Source of the DNA: Euphorbia lathyris
Lineage: Eukaryota > Streptophyta > Magnoliopsida > Malpighiales > Euphorbiaceae
Reading direction: 5' to 3'
Assembly (NCBI RefSeq): GCF_963576675.1
Contig: NC_088912.1
Location: forward strand, 57,374,395 to 57,438,394
Length of the DNA: 64,000 bases
This document shows, piece after piece, positions 20,501 to 31,769 of this stretch. Below the pieces are notes generated by a model that was not told the DNA's origin, did not search any database, and worked only from the letters and a program-made list of their open reading frames with translations. Both the position numbers and the translations under genes were made by a program. The stretch's first letter is position 1, and each line of letters begins with the position of its first letter.

Positions 20501-21183
20501 TTCCACACACCATCATCACTGAAAATGGGACACAGTTTAACTGTGGCAAATTCAAGGCTTTTTGTGAGGGATTGGGCATCATGAACAGATTCGCCTCCGT
20601 TTATTATCCTCAGTCCAATGGAATGACCGAAGTGACCAATCGGACGATTGTAAAGGGGATAAAATAGAGGTTGGGAGAACATGACAAAAAATGGGCGGAT
20701 CAACTTACAAGTGTTTTATGGGCTTATCGCACAACCCCAAGAACCGCTACGGGAGAAACGCCGTTTGCCCTTTCTCATGGAGTGGAGGCCATAATCCCCG
20801 TGGAAATACGAGTCCCCAGTGATCGAGTGGCCTTTTATTGTGAAGAAGATAATGATAAACGACTGAGGGAACGTCTGGATCAGGTCGAGGATCGCAGGGA
20901 TCAATCCTATGTACGCATGGCAGCATATAAACAGCGGATTGCATCCTATCATGATAAAAATGCCAAGATTGTGGATCTAAAGATGGGAGATCTTGTGCTT
21001 CGCAAGGCTGATAAAGTCCAATCTCGAGAAGGCAAAGGCAAGTTGGGGATCAATTGGATAGGTCCATACCAGATAGTGGAGAAGGTGGGACCAGCCACAT
21101 TCAAAATACAAGATACGGAGGGCAACACGCTGCCACGCATGTGGAATCTCCAAAATCTCCGCAAATACTTTGTCAGAAAATAA
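17524..21183 (+). pseudogene. Pol polyprotein of element B: protease, RT, RNase H, integrase (three stops)
   Basis: A single frame of 1219 codons broken only by TAG at 18025, TAA at 19618 and TAG at 20665. Protease: MIDTGSSCNVI with the catalytic Asp. RT: RMCIDFIDLNKACPKD, MPFGLKNAGATY and the YVDD box. A connection and RNase H follow, then a second archaeal-type RNase H (YTDGASS, NAAEYEALI, YSDSKLM) as usual in the Tat lineage. Integrase: zinc-finger region with FCHSCQIH, WGIDIVGPFP with the first Asp, TENGTQF where the second catalytic Asp is replaced by Glu, and SNGMTEVTNRT with the final Glu. A GDLVLRKADKV C-terminal domain completes it. Apart from the stops it is full length. Such a short list of lesions agrees with the recent insertion. 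Confidence 0.93.
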
Positions 21184-21822
21184 AGTACGGTCTTGAGTAC
21201 TCTTTTTCCTTTAACAAGCTTTTTCCCATGGGGTTTTTCTTGTTAAGGGTTTTGATGAGGCTAATCTATAAAGACCTGTCCGCTGTAATAAGGTGTTCAT
21301 CCCATTAATAAATATCGTTGGTTTTATTATTCATGTTCTTTTTATAGTTTACTGCTGCAATATTAATATTCCAGTCTTAAAAAGAAGGGGAGGCACCCAA
21401 CGCTCTCCACATTCGCAATATATCGCTATCCTAAAGCACATAAGAGGATTAATCTTATGGGAGGATCCGTCTCCGGGCAGATCCCAATCTCCAATAAGAG
21501 TTAAAACGATCCTTGGACGCAAGGTCTTTACACTCTCTTATCCTTTTCAAAAAGGAATTCACAAGTCCTACGGGTGGGTCATTTCACCTCAAAGATAGGT
21601 AGCAAATTGAACCCCTGGGCAGCTTTACTTCCTCTAAAGAAGGAATAGAACATCTTCAAACCTTCACAAAGGTTCATACAATGAAGTATGGCTGGCCACC
21701 TACTTCAAACAAAAATCCTAAACATACTCAAACACTGTCCTGCGCAGGGATAAAAGTAAAATAATGTTTATACATAGCAATGTTTGAAATTATACTTGAA
21801 AAGTTTTTACAAAAGTTGCTAA
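21184..21822 (+). other. Spacer between pol and the antisense gene in element B
   Basis: No coding frame is supported. It contains TTTTTCCCATGGGGTTTTTC and TGATGAGGC words, of a type I associate with the region after pol in Tat elements, and AATAAATA at 21306-21313, a possible polyadenylation signal for a pol transcript. The downstream end meets the 3' end of the antisense gene. Confidence 0.45.
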
Positions 21823-24032
21823 CTAAATGATAATAGGAGCATCTTCTTTTGTGCTTCCCTTGCCCCCAACGCTCGCTTGAGGGTCTTTCTTCTCCACAGT
21901 CAGCGATCCGCCTTCAAGAGATACTTCCTTATCCCCTTTTTGTTCAGAATCAGCTTTGGACGGCATCTCCTGGAGGTCATCCATCACAACCGTGGTAGAA
22001 GGTTTGGCATCCGGCAAGGTTCCCTTCATCCATTTTCGCACATAGTTGCGAAGGTACTCCTTGGCATTGGGCATCTTCTTGAACCTTGCCACATCTTCCG
22101 GTTCGGGGACAGCGAACTCAGGATCTGTGAAATCAATTTCAGGATGGGCTAAAGAGAAGTACGCCATAAGCATCTCTCCATAAAAGAATGCCTGTTCGCC
22201 CGCCGTGTATTCCGCTTCCCCAAGAGCATCTTCATGGCTTTTAGCATCAGAAGCTATTTTTGCCTTCAGATTTTGTATCTCCTCGTCTCGGAGAACTAAA
22301 GCAGCTGTGGCGGAAGCTAGGTTTGCGTTGGCGGTGGCAATAGTGGAATTGGCATTCGCTATCTCTTTCTCTAACTTTTCAATAGTCGCCCTATTCGCCA
22401 CATTCTGAAGAACTCCATTCTCCAAAGTGCGCAAGCGGGCATACAGCTGAGGAAAACAAAAGGATTTAGTCTAAGAACGAAACAAATCATCATATTCTTT
22501 TAATACTCACCGAAAGAAGCTCAGACTTTCCCTTATGGACATGGATCGATTCGGGGATTTGGTCGTAATCCTTTTGTACGTCTCCCACCTGTCCTAAAGC
22601 TTCGTCTAGGTCATTCAAGAGAGATTCATTCTCAAAAGTTCCTTGAACCCCAAACTTGGCGGACCAATATCCACCGATATCAGGCTTCGCCATCTGCGCA
22701 AACAGGAAAAACCATACGCCGCTTTTAAAATCAGATGAGCAGGAAACAAAATCAAGAGACGAATTACCTGAACCACTTTCTCAGTGGGTTTGGCGGATTT
22801 AATCGCGTCCGCCATTATCTTGGTACTCCCAATAGTATTAGGCCGCCTCTTCTTCAGCGGCGGATCGATAGCCATCTCCATAGGGCGTTTGCCCGTATCA
22901 GGTTGAGGGTTAGCCGCCTGATTCTTCTTGTGGGCTTCCTCTTCTTGAAACATCCTACGCGTCTCTGCAAGAGCACGATTTGCCTTAGACACACCCCTGC
23001 CAAAGAAGATATCAGAATAATTAAAGCTCCTGAATTATACAAAGTACCTTGATCAAACTGAGTAATTTTTGAATAAATGAATTGATCCTCCACTCGGCGG
23101 ATCAGAGGAATGTCACTCATCATGAAGGCTAAGGCATCCGCATACGTCCATGCATCCGCCTTAATCTGCTTCATGAGATCCGCCACCTCTTCATCACTGT
23201 GTGTTAAGATTCGCATGTCACCCGCCATATGTAGCGGACGAGAGTTCCAGACAGAAGGAAAACCTAACGGTTCATCCTCTTTTATCTTCACGTAGAAGAA
23301 ACTCTCATCCCAGCTATGAACATTGGACATTTTATCGAAAAAGGGCGAATAAACACCAAATTTAGCGAATGTAAGATAATACTCCGACTTCCTCCTGGAG
23401 GGTTTGTGAAAGGCTCTAAAGATTCGGCCATTATACACTACGCCTAAATTTGACGCAAGATAACAATCTAACGCCATGTCAAGCCAGCCGTTGGGGTGTA
23501 GCTGGCTGACGGCGATGTCAAAATACGAGAGGATATCCGCCAACATCTGGGGAAGAGGAAGGAAAAACCCTCTCTCAATATGACTACAAAATACAGTAAA
23601 AAAGTCCTTTGGCGGATTGGAGGGGCGTTGATGAGAAGCTGGGGGTTGGGTTTCATAATTTTTGATCCACGGAAAGCGATCCGATAGACTCGCCAAATCC
23701 GCGGTACTCATACGAGACGAAGTAGACTCCGCTCAAGGATTCTTTTTTCTAACAGGAACAGAAGAAGAAGCCATCAAATTCAGAAACCGGTTACGGGCAC
23801 CGGCCGGAGTAAAACCGGAAAAGAAAGAAGGGTTTCCGGTGGAACGAGTCTGGTAAGGGTTCCGCGCCGAGTTATTGAACTCAGTTGGACCAGAATTAAT
23901 CTCGCCAACAGAAGATTGGGAATTTTCCGATGAGGATGTGGTCCAACTAAAATCTACTTCAATCTTAGGAGAAGACGTCGAATTAAAGAGTTCGGAAGTT
24001 GACCCAGAGGATGAAGATGAACTTCTAAACAT
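21823..24032 (-). pseudogene. Antisense gene of element B with three introns (gypsy-type transposon protein family)
   Basis: On the strand opposite to gag-pol, between pol and the 3' LTR. Reading begins near 24032 (MFRSSSSSSGSTSEL), passes one in-frame TGA at 23733-23735, and continues through FPWIKNY, GFFLPLPQMLADILSYFDIA and QLHPNGWLDMAL, then YYLTFAKFGVYSPFFDK and FFYVKI. These are, from memory, traits of the Pfam family called putative gypsy type transposon. Likely introns with GT..AG ends are 23047-22997 (short, frame not restored), 22767-22694 and 22510-22447. The last exons give YWSAKFGVQGTFEN and a long coiled coil with Ala/Asn repeats (21823-22446). Antisense genes at this place are known in Grande, RIRE2 and Retand elements. 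Function unknown. Element M has the same exon plan. Confidence 0.75.
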
Positions 24033-24303
24033 TCAGGGTAAAATAAAAAGCACTTACATGGAAATGCAGAAGCCTAGGTAGGATCTTTGAAGTTTCTGAG
24101 GAAAGGCTTCGAAAACGGGAGAGGATGGAAAATGAGAAAGAAAGAGAAACTCCAAAAGATGAAGATGGTTTTTTGAAACGTTTCTAGGGCAGTGTGCTAT
24201 TACACGTGTCGGCCATCAAAGGACGTTGGACAGAGTGCACATTAAATGCGGAAGAATAAGACGGCGCGCAGAAGTCCAAAAGCCCTAAAGGACTTTAAGG
24301 GCA

Positions 24304-24318
24304 TTTTGGGGGGGCTTC
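24304..24318 (+). other. Polypurine tract of element B
   Basis: TTTTGGGGGGGCTTC lies directly before the 3' LTR start at 24319. A run of seven G is the expected plus-strand primer. Element M has a similar run (AGGGGGGACATC on its own strand). Confidence 0.75.
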
Positions 24319-24798
24319 TGATAACATTAAGATATTATCATGAGGACCAAAAGAGATAATTACCTTAAGGTATGCCACGTAGCAAAGGAAGCCGTCTGGC
24401 GGATCATCCTAGATCAGCTCTAAGAGATCCGCTGGCGGATCTCTTAGGCAAATCTCTCCATTTACCTAGATAACGGTTGGCCGCCGTCTCGGCCATAAAT
24501 GATTATTAAATGAACCATTAATAGTCTCAAACCACCAAATTAAGAGTAACTTGTAACCGCCATTAAATGAGCATTAATGGAGGCTTTCTAGTTACCTAGG
24601 GGTTACGAATTCCTCAACTATATATAGCCTACCTTTCTAGGCTATCAAGGTACACTTACTTTTACATTCTATAAGCTTTGTCAATACGATTTACTCTTCA
24701 TATATTCTACTGACTTTGGCATCGGAGTGTCCCCGGCCGATCCCAGCGGCGCCTCACAGGGACGGGATCCGATCGAGAAGTTTTCTCCAGTGTTATCA
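24319..24798 (+). repeat. 3' LTR of element B
   Basis: 480 bp, the same length as the 5' LTR. By eye it differs from it at seven positions (for example GAGATA for GAGTTA, AAGAGATCC for AAGAAATCC, CGGTTGG for CGGCTGG), with no indel. Confidence 0.95.
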
Positions 24799-26262
24799 GG
24801 TTCTATTCGTTATCTAGGCGGTGAATACTTTAGGTTGGTTTGGGTGACAACTACAAACTACTCCTAAACTATGGTGAGACAGACTTTATATAACCGAAAC
24901 TCTACGGGTTGCGATAAGTTATAAATATAAAGAGCAATGACTCCGAACATATACGATTGATACTTTACTCTTGCAAAGACGACTACGTGTAGACCGACCG
25001 ACCCGTGAAGTACTTAGACTATGTGGTTCCTAGTCAAGACGTGTCTAATGCTGGGGATCAGAAACTAGGGCCCGTAAGTTCCGTGGCTTGTCAATTCCTA
25101 CGGTTTTCGGTGTGTTACTTTCGGTAGGGCAGCACCTATATGATTCCCTAAAGATGACCCGTCCAAAAGGGCACCGGGTATCGTGTCCCCCTACACAATA
25201 ATCAATTACAAATATCAAAACAAGTAGTAAACATCAACGTGTATAGAGAAACGGGAATTGCAATTTATATATCATAAATATGGAATGAAAAGAATATGAA
25301 TACAACCAAGCCTAGTACATATGAAGAGTGCAAGCTAATTAGCAAGTAAGAAGAGAAGAATCGGCCCTTGGAACTAGCTAACCGGACTTAAGGCCGTCTC
25401 TTAGGTCTTGGAGGTGAAACTTCTCGAGCTTGGTGGAAGAGGATGGAACGTAGCTTCGACGGAGTGACGGGATAAGCGAACAAGCTCTCAAAGTGATAGA
25501 GTTTAGTTACATAAAAATCTGAATGAGGAAATGAGTGCTAATCACTCTTATTTATACACATCAAGCTCGGGGGTAGAATCATAATTACACAAGTTACAAG
25601 TAAGAATTCACACTTATTTTTGCAGGTTTCACAAGGCACGCCCCGCGTGGAGGGTGGTACGCCCCGCGTCTCTGCCAAATTAGCCCATTCCAGTGATAAT
25701 TTCTTCCACGTGGACCAGATTTAGACCTGTTGACTCAACCACGCCCCACGTAGACTGGAGTACGCCTCGCGTGGGTGAGCTCCTAGAACTCAATTGCTTG
25801 AATTATGCTTTGGACGCCCCGCGTGGTATGGGTTACGCCCCGCGTAGTTAAGCTTCTGGAATTTTATCTCTTGGTTCACACTATATACGCCCCGCGTACT
25901 GTGCCATACGCCCCGCGTGGTAGGTGTTGACCCTGTGGGAACGCGTAATTGACTACCGTGAATTAGGGGGCATTGTCCTACGCCCCGCGTGGTTGGTTCC
26001 GCGCCCCGCGTGTCTTGTGGATTTTCACCTTGTTTAATTCTTTCCTCTACCTACAAAACACGATCCTCGAGAACCGAATTAGCTTGACGTTTATTTTTCT
26101 TAAATTAATAAAAAAACAAAGGAAATTAACTAAAAACATAAAATTTATTTTTATTTTTTTTATTTTATTGAAAACACACTATTTTTGTAATTAAACTTAC
26201 TTATTTAGTCCAAAATTAAACCGTAAATCACGCTAAAAGATAGGGACAAAACGTCCCTATCA
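24799..26262 (-). repeat. 5' LTR of element C, upstream (U3) part
   Basis: Starts on the minus strand with TGATAGGGACGTTTTGTCCC at 26262; these first bases form a 9-bp hairpin. A TATA box (complement of TTATTTATAC, 25548-25557) is present. ACGCCCCGCGT-type box pairs with 21-bp spacing are at 25638/25659 and onward to about 26010. Together with 14686-14886 this gives an LTR of about 1.66 kb. From 24924 it is repeated at 8143-9381. Just outside the LTR is the Ogre integrase of element E, into which C was inserted. Confidence 0.75.
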
Positions 26263-26912
26263 GTGACTCAACTGTTTTCACTAGAATTCTCTTGAGATTC
26301 TTATTTGCCACTTCTACTGCCCCGTTGGCTTGAGGGTGATAAGGAGAAGACTTTCGGTGCTCAATACCATATTCCTGAAAGAGATTCTTCACCTCTCCCT
26401 GAAACTGGACCCCATTTATCCGTTATCATGTGATGAGGCACTCTGAATCTAGTGATTAGGTGCTTCTCAATAAACTTCCTCATCTGCTTTGACCCCAGCT
26501 TGCTAAACGACTCAGCCTCAACCCATTTAGTGAAGTAATCGATAGCTACCACGGTGAACTTATGTCCGTTAGATGAATTAGGTCTCACTTCCCCGATGAT
26601 GTCGATGCCCCAAGCTGCAAACGTCCATATAGGTGCTACCACATGTAGTTTTATAGCCGGCAGATGGTTATATTCTCCATGAGTCTGACAATCATGACAC
26701 TTCTTCGTATATTCATGGCAATCCCTTTCCATGGTGAGCCAATAGAAGCCTTAACTCAAGATTTTCTTTTCCATCACTCACTACTCCTCCCATATGAGCT
26801 CCACAGATCCCTGAATGCACTGATTCCATCGCTTCTTGAGCTTCTTTCTCATTTAAGCATCTCAACCGTACCCTATCAGTATGTCTTTTGTAAAGCAAGT
26901 CGTTATGGATAA
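26263..26912 (-). pseudogene. Integrase of element E, C-terminus cut off
   Basis: From 26898 down: an N-terminal zinc-finger stretch (AHHGKGLP, then ERDCHEYTKKCHDCQTH), WGIDIIGEVRPNSSNGHKF with the first catalytic Asp, FTKWVEAESFSKLGSKQM, and HHMITD with the second. A frameshift follows (DKWGPVSGRG instead of the usual DxGxxF). The sequence then continues as FQEYGIEHRKSSPYHPQANG to EVANKNLKRIL, which contains the final Glu, and is joined to the C LTR. The chromodomain-like or GPY end is missing. Confidence 0.8.
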
Positions 26913-27129
26913 TGAACTACTGAGCCAACCTTCTGATTACTGCTTGATCAATCGGCTCTGATTTTGTCGGGTAGATACCATCTTTCATGAAGTTCTGTAT
27001 CAAAGTACCAAGGCTTTTCATCCACACCCAAGAGCATTACATCCTCGTAGCATGGCTTATGGGACCTTTGGAGCACCAGGGGTTGTCCCAAACTGAAACT
27101 AGCATAGCCAAGGCATCGGCCGCTTGATT

Positions 27130-27840
27130 CTGTGCTTGGGGAATGTGATAAAAATGGCATTCTCAAAACCTCTATGCTAACCCTCCCAATTGGTCTAGGT
27201 ACGGACGCAGTCTCTCTTCTCTCACTTCCCAATTACCCTGAGCCTATTCGATGATCAACTTCGAGTCACCCCAAATCTCCACATATGATGCTCCGAGCGC
27301 TACTAACGATTCTAACCCATAGATGCATGCTTCATACTCAGCCATATTGTTAGTTAGAGGAAACGATAGCTTATTTGCCATTGGGACTCTCTCCCCTTCC
27401 GGTGTGATAAGTAACACTCCTACACCCGCTCCATTTGAGTTAACTACGCCATCGAAGTACATTTTCCATGGTATGACCTCTATTGCATTCAGATGTTCAT
27501 CCGAGAAATTGTAGTTTATCTCATCTTCTTCTTCTATGCTTAAGGGCTGATTGGCCAGGAATTCTGCTACGACTCTCCCTTTGATAACCTTCTTCGTTAC
27601 ATATTCGATGTCGAATTCAGACAGTAGCAACAACCATCGGGCTAGTTTCCCTGTTAATGACAGAGTTTGGTACAAATACTTCGAGGGGTCCATCTGGGAA
27701 ATGATAATTATTTTATAGGATTGGAAATAGTGTCGTAGCTTCTTTGTGAGCCATACTACTACTATGCACGTCTTTTTGATCATGTACTTAAGTTCATATT
27801 CCAGGAACTTCTTCCTCAAATAATACATTGCGTGCTCTAC
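27130..27840 (-). pseudogene. RNase H region of element E
   Basis: Minus-strand reading from 27828: the end of the RT-linked RNase H (YLYQTLSLTGKLARWLLLLS, then EFDIEYV), a linker, then the second archaeal-type RNase H: MYFDGVVNSNGAGVGVLL with the first Asp, NNMAEYEACIYGL with the Glu and IWGDSKLIIE with the second Asp. A stop follows in that frame; further down HIPQAQNQAADALA-like residues remain. The double RNase H is a Tat-lineage trait. Confidence 0.8.
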
Positions 27841-28029
27841 TCATGTGTCCCCCTCCTAGGCCAACATTGCTCCAATAGATTTCTCCTCAATCGCTACATA
27901 CAACAGAAGTGGCTTTCCGAGCTTAGGTGTTCTCAACCCTGGTGGGTTGGTCAAATAGGTCCGAATGCTCTCCAACGCTTGCTGACATCTGTCGTTCCAT
28001 ACCACATGTTGATCTTTTTGCAATAGTTT

Positions 28030-28800
28030 GAAAATGGGTTCGCATATCGTGGTGAGTCGCGCTATAAACCGACTGATATACTACACTCGACCTAGAAATC
28101 CCCTCACTTCCTTCTCATTCTTAGGTGTCGGCATCTCTTCTATGGCCTTTACTTTGTTCGGGTCGATTTCGATCCTTTTATTACCGATTACATAGCCTAA
28201 GATTTTTTCCCCGATGAAACATCGAAGAAGCACTTTTTCGGATTCAACCTAAGCTTGAATTCTTCAATTTTAGCCATGAACTTCTCTAATACCGCGAAAT
28301 TCCCTTCCCTAGTATCCAACTTGATCATCATATCATCTACGTAGACCTCCACTGCTTTGTGTATCATATCGTTGAAAAGTGCGGTCGCCATTCGTTAGTA
28401 CGTTGCCCCTGCATTCTTCAAGCCAAAAGGCATAACCTTGTAATAGTAAGTGCCTCATTCGGTGGTGAAAGAGGTATTCGTTTTATGTTTCTCGGCCATC
28501 TAAAATTGATTGTATCCTACAAAACCATCCACATTTGTGTGCAATGTGCTGGATGTCGCACTGTCGATCAACACGTCGATGTGAGGTAACGCAAACTCAT
28601 CCTTTGGGAAAGCTTTGTTGAGATCTTTATAATCAACGCACATTCGCACCTTGCCATCTTTCTTCATGATTGGTACCACATTTACCACCCATGGGGGATA
28701 CTCGATCACTTCAATGAAGCCTGCCTCCAACTGCTTCTTCATCTCTTCTCTAATCTTATCCGCCCATTCCCGCCTCATGTGCTGAGCTTTTACTTTACTA
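28030..28800 (-). pseudogene. Reverse transcriptase of element E
   Basis: Minus strand from 28778: REWADKIREEMKKQLEAGFI, KKDGKVRMCVDYKDLNKAFP, LPHIDVLIDSA, then after stops and frameshifts YKVMPFGLKNAGATY and the catalytic YVDDMMIK, and LNPKKCFF. At least three breaks are visible (near 28500, 28450 and 28395). It would copy the element RNA into DNA if intact. Confidence 0.82.
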
Positions 28801-29484
28801 GCTTAGCATCGGGGTACGTGGGGATATAATGAGTTACGATTGATTTGTTGATTCCTGGCATGTCATCGTATGTCCAAGCTTTTTTAATTATTCTCTCAAA
28901 TTCTTTCCTCTCTTCAACAGTTAAATTTGAGCAATTTGTATAAGTTTAGGATTTTCATCTGTGCCAAGATTAAAAGTTGACATTTCTATCGAGTTGATTT
29001 CAAATCTAGGCATGTTATATGAATGAGAATGTATGGAATAATTAAAATCAACACCAAGCGAGTAAGCCAAGTCAGAGTTCATTTCGTTGATAGTTTTGGT
29101 GAATACATCGTCAGTTTCAAACAAAGTAGTGATACAATTATCATCTTCTGGGTCATCAGGGTTCTCTCGGGCCTTTGAAGTTTCAGGTTCATCTACTACT
29201 CCCACAGTCGGTTCCACAGTGATGATCTTCTCCTCAGTGTCTGGTTCCAGCATCATGATTTCCTCAACAAAGCAGCTTGACTTCCCCTCGCCCCAACGGA
29301 TGACGTCGTTGAAAATTTCAAAACTTGGCAAAATTTTTGCCTCGACACTTATCCACGGCTCAGGAGTTCCCGAGTATGTTGTTCCATGTCCTTCGCACAC
29401 AAAGTACTTCTTTAATCTAGTCTTCCCCTTACCGCCGGTATTGGAGGAGCTTCCTTATTCATACACCAGACCCCTCCGGGTCTT
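28801..29484 (-). other. Linker between protease and RT of element E
   Basis: Contains one open stretch of 159 codons (29400-28921), acidic, with EEIMMLEPDTEEKIITVEPT and DDPEDDNCITTLFE. It resembles the long, poorly conserved linker between protease and RT in Ogre-type polyproteins. No catalytic motif is visible. Confidence 0.5.
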
Positions 29485-30630
29485 CTAACTCTTGAAATCG
29501 GGGAACTCTAACAGTCCCTGATACTGTGTGCCCAAACACATACCGGGAATGAAGCCTCCCTTCATCATCTTCAGCACGTCAATGGTCATACTAGACTCAT
29601 ACATCCCAGATACCTTAAACCCAGAGAAAAGCTGAGGCTCAATCCCCAAAGATGCCATAGAACTTAGTTTTTCGGCTCGAATAGTCACCACTTCATCCCC
29701 GTAGGGGAACTTAATCATCTGATGGAGATTTGAGGGCACACCTCCTAGCGTATGGAACCACGAGCATCCCAAGAGCACAACAAAAGTCACTAGGATATCC
29801 AGGACGGTGAATTTAGTTTGTTCTTCATATGGGCCCACCTTCAATTTTGCTTTGAAGACCCCTTCAATGTGCCTATGGCTATCATCATAAGCTTGGATCA
29901 CAGTTTCCGAAGCAGTCAAATTCCCTCTCTCTATTCCAAGCTTCGACATGAGCTTCAAAGGGCATACATTAATAGTCGATCCATCATCGACCATCACACA
30001 ACTTGTCTTCTTCCCATTGATCTCAGCCCTGATGTATAAAGGCTTGTTGTGTGCCTTCCCCTCTTCTGGGAGATCTTCGTCAGTGAAGGTGATTTCAGTG
30101 TTTTTCCGGGCTATGATTGCCCTTACCAATGTTGTTGGCTCAGTGTCAGTTAAAATGACTAGATTCTGCAATTCTTTCATTAAATTCTCCCGATGATACT
30201 TGGAATGGCATAGAACTTCCCACACTGTGGACTTAGTCTGAGTCTTCTTCAACTGCTCGAGGACCTGGTCATCGGACTTAGGTGCTGATCCGTCTCCACT
30301 CTCTGCCTCTGCTACTGGTGCTTTACGCTCAACCACACGGCCTGATCTAGTCATTACTATGATATTTGGCTCTTCATCTGATTCAGCCCATATGTCTATA
30401 GGAGCCTTCTGACTAACACCTTCTTCATCTAAGGAACTCTCCCAAATGTCTACCACCATCAAGTCCATCATACGAGGGACATTTAGATTCACATAGGACG
30501 AGTGTGCTCCATAATACAAATCCCAGCCTATCACCTCTTCATAATTCCGTAAGAACAATTTACCCAATCTTTTGGCGATGAGCGGATGCGCATTCTTTTG
30601 GATGTAGATGACTTGTTCCAGGTCACTCAA
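29485..30630 (-). pseudogene. Protease region of element E
   Basis: An open frame of 381 codons. The start holds a gag-tail part (HPLIAKRLGKLFLRNYEEVI). At about residues 195-290 is the retropepsin-like domain: KPLYIRAEINGKKTSCVMVD, DGSTINVCPLKLMSKLG, and ILVTFVVLLGCSWFHTLGGV in the place of the usual LLGRPWLH box. The active-site triad is DDGS, where most Ty3/gypsy elements have DTGS or DSGS; Ogre-like elements commonly vary here. The domain is long and mostly intact, unlike its neighbours. Confidence 0.72.
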
Positions 30631-31500
30631 TGTCGTTTGACACGAGGCATACTTGTACCTCTATCTTTTAGCATAATCCACAAAGGCTTCATTTGGGAAT
30701 TTTCGAATCTTTTCAAGATCCTCCAGGGACCCGGTCCAGGGTATGTATATCTCGTATCTCTATACGAAGGCATCCATAAGTGACAACCAATCGCCTTTCA
30801 TGTCTCATGGGAGCATCATATACCATGCTAACGCTTCTCCTGCGAGGGTTCCCGATAAGAATTCACTTAATTCGCTTTGATGGAGTCCCACATCGTACAT
30901 GTGGGTGCGAAACAAGTTGATATGGTCGATGGGGTTCCCCTGCCCTTCATATTTAGCCATCGCTAGAATCGCTTTGGGAGAATGATCAATGCTTGATTCA
31001 TGTGCTTCCTCCTAAGGCACCCATTCACTGTATTCTTTGATGAACCTTTTAGTCATCTCGACCCAATCCTCCTTAACATGCATTGGAAGGGAGATATACC
31101 ACACCAAAGGCCCTCCCATCAACGAGTTGCAAAACAAACTCGTGATCTCTTCTTCCTTAAAACCTATTGGGCCCATGGCCGATAGGTAGAAATGCAAGTG
31201 CTTTATAGGGTTTTTGTCACCCTTATATTTCTTAACTGACGGTAACGGGCGCTTGATAGGCCCAATCTGCATCGCACTATTTCCGCCAACCCTCTTCTTA
31301 GCCTTTCCATATTTTTTAAAAAACAAGGTTGATAATTGTGCCCAATTGTTTTTGGAAGAATTCGGCAATGACTGAACCACCTTAAGGGTTCGCCAATAAG
31401 AGAATGATAAAACCATTGGGAGATCTTTTCCATCCCAAACGGATCCATGATCATAACACCAACATATTCATACAAATGCAACTGGGGATCTTACACCCCA
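30631..31500 (-). pseudogene. Three consecutive gag capsid-type cores (element E)
   Basis: Minus strand, three successive copies of a gag core pattern (x-G-x-x-P/D-P-x-x-H ... L-x-G-x-x-L-x-W). Core 2 (about 31500-31330): LKLFSGV, a stop, DPQLHLYEYVGVM, FGMEKISQWFYHSLIGEPLR, WF and, after a frameshift, NNWAQLSTLFFKKYG. Core 3 (about 31250-31015): KKYKGDKNPIKHLHFYLSAM, LMGGPLVWYISLPMHVKEDW, FIKEYSEW. Core 4 (about 30970-30700): AKYEGQGNPIDHINLFRTHM, GTLAGEALAWYMMLP, DMKGDW. Core 4 continues into a normal-looking gag tail. Together with core 1 at 32600 the element has four. A normal gag has one. Confidence 0.7.
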
Positions 31501-31769
31501 CTGAACAACTTCAACTCGGGTACAATCCTCTAAGACGACCCTTGTCCGGTCTCTACAACATCATTTACATTATAAGGCGCTCCATCGCTTGTTGCATCAT
31601 TCATTGCCTCATCTAATCGCTCTTCAGCCAAAAAAGACATGTATAATCCACTTCCTACCTCCCCTTTCTCCTCAGAGCTCAACAACTCTTCCTCAACCTT
31701 GCAACAGAACAGTACTCTCTTTAAGCGTAAATCCAATCATACTCACCCTGTGATTCGACAATAGGTTAC

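Larger units (their letters stand above)
14887..24798 (+). mobile_element. Tat/Retand-type Ty3/gypsy element B, nearly complete
   Basis: Two 480-bp LTRs (14887-15366 and 24319-24798) with TGATAACA...TGTTATCA ends enclose a tRNA-Phe primer-binding site, gag, a pol in the order protease-RT-RNase H-integrase, a spliced antisense gene, and a polypurine tract. The 5-bp flanks are AGTTC (14882-14886) and GGTTC (24799-24803), a target duplication with one mismatch. The LTRs differ at about 7 positions by eye, about 1.5 percent, so the insertion is recent. It sits in the 5' LTR of element C. Three stops in pol, one stop in the antisense gene and a frameshift near the start of gag make it unable to move by itself now. 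Confidence 0.93.

Noticed and set aside
28921..29400. Independent host gene of 159 codons
   Set aside because: It lies in register between protease and RT of element E and has the acidic character of the polyprotein linker.
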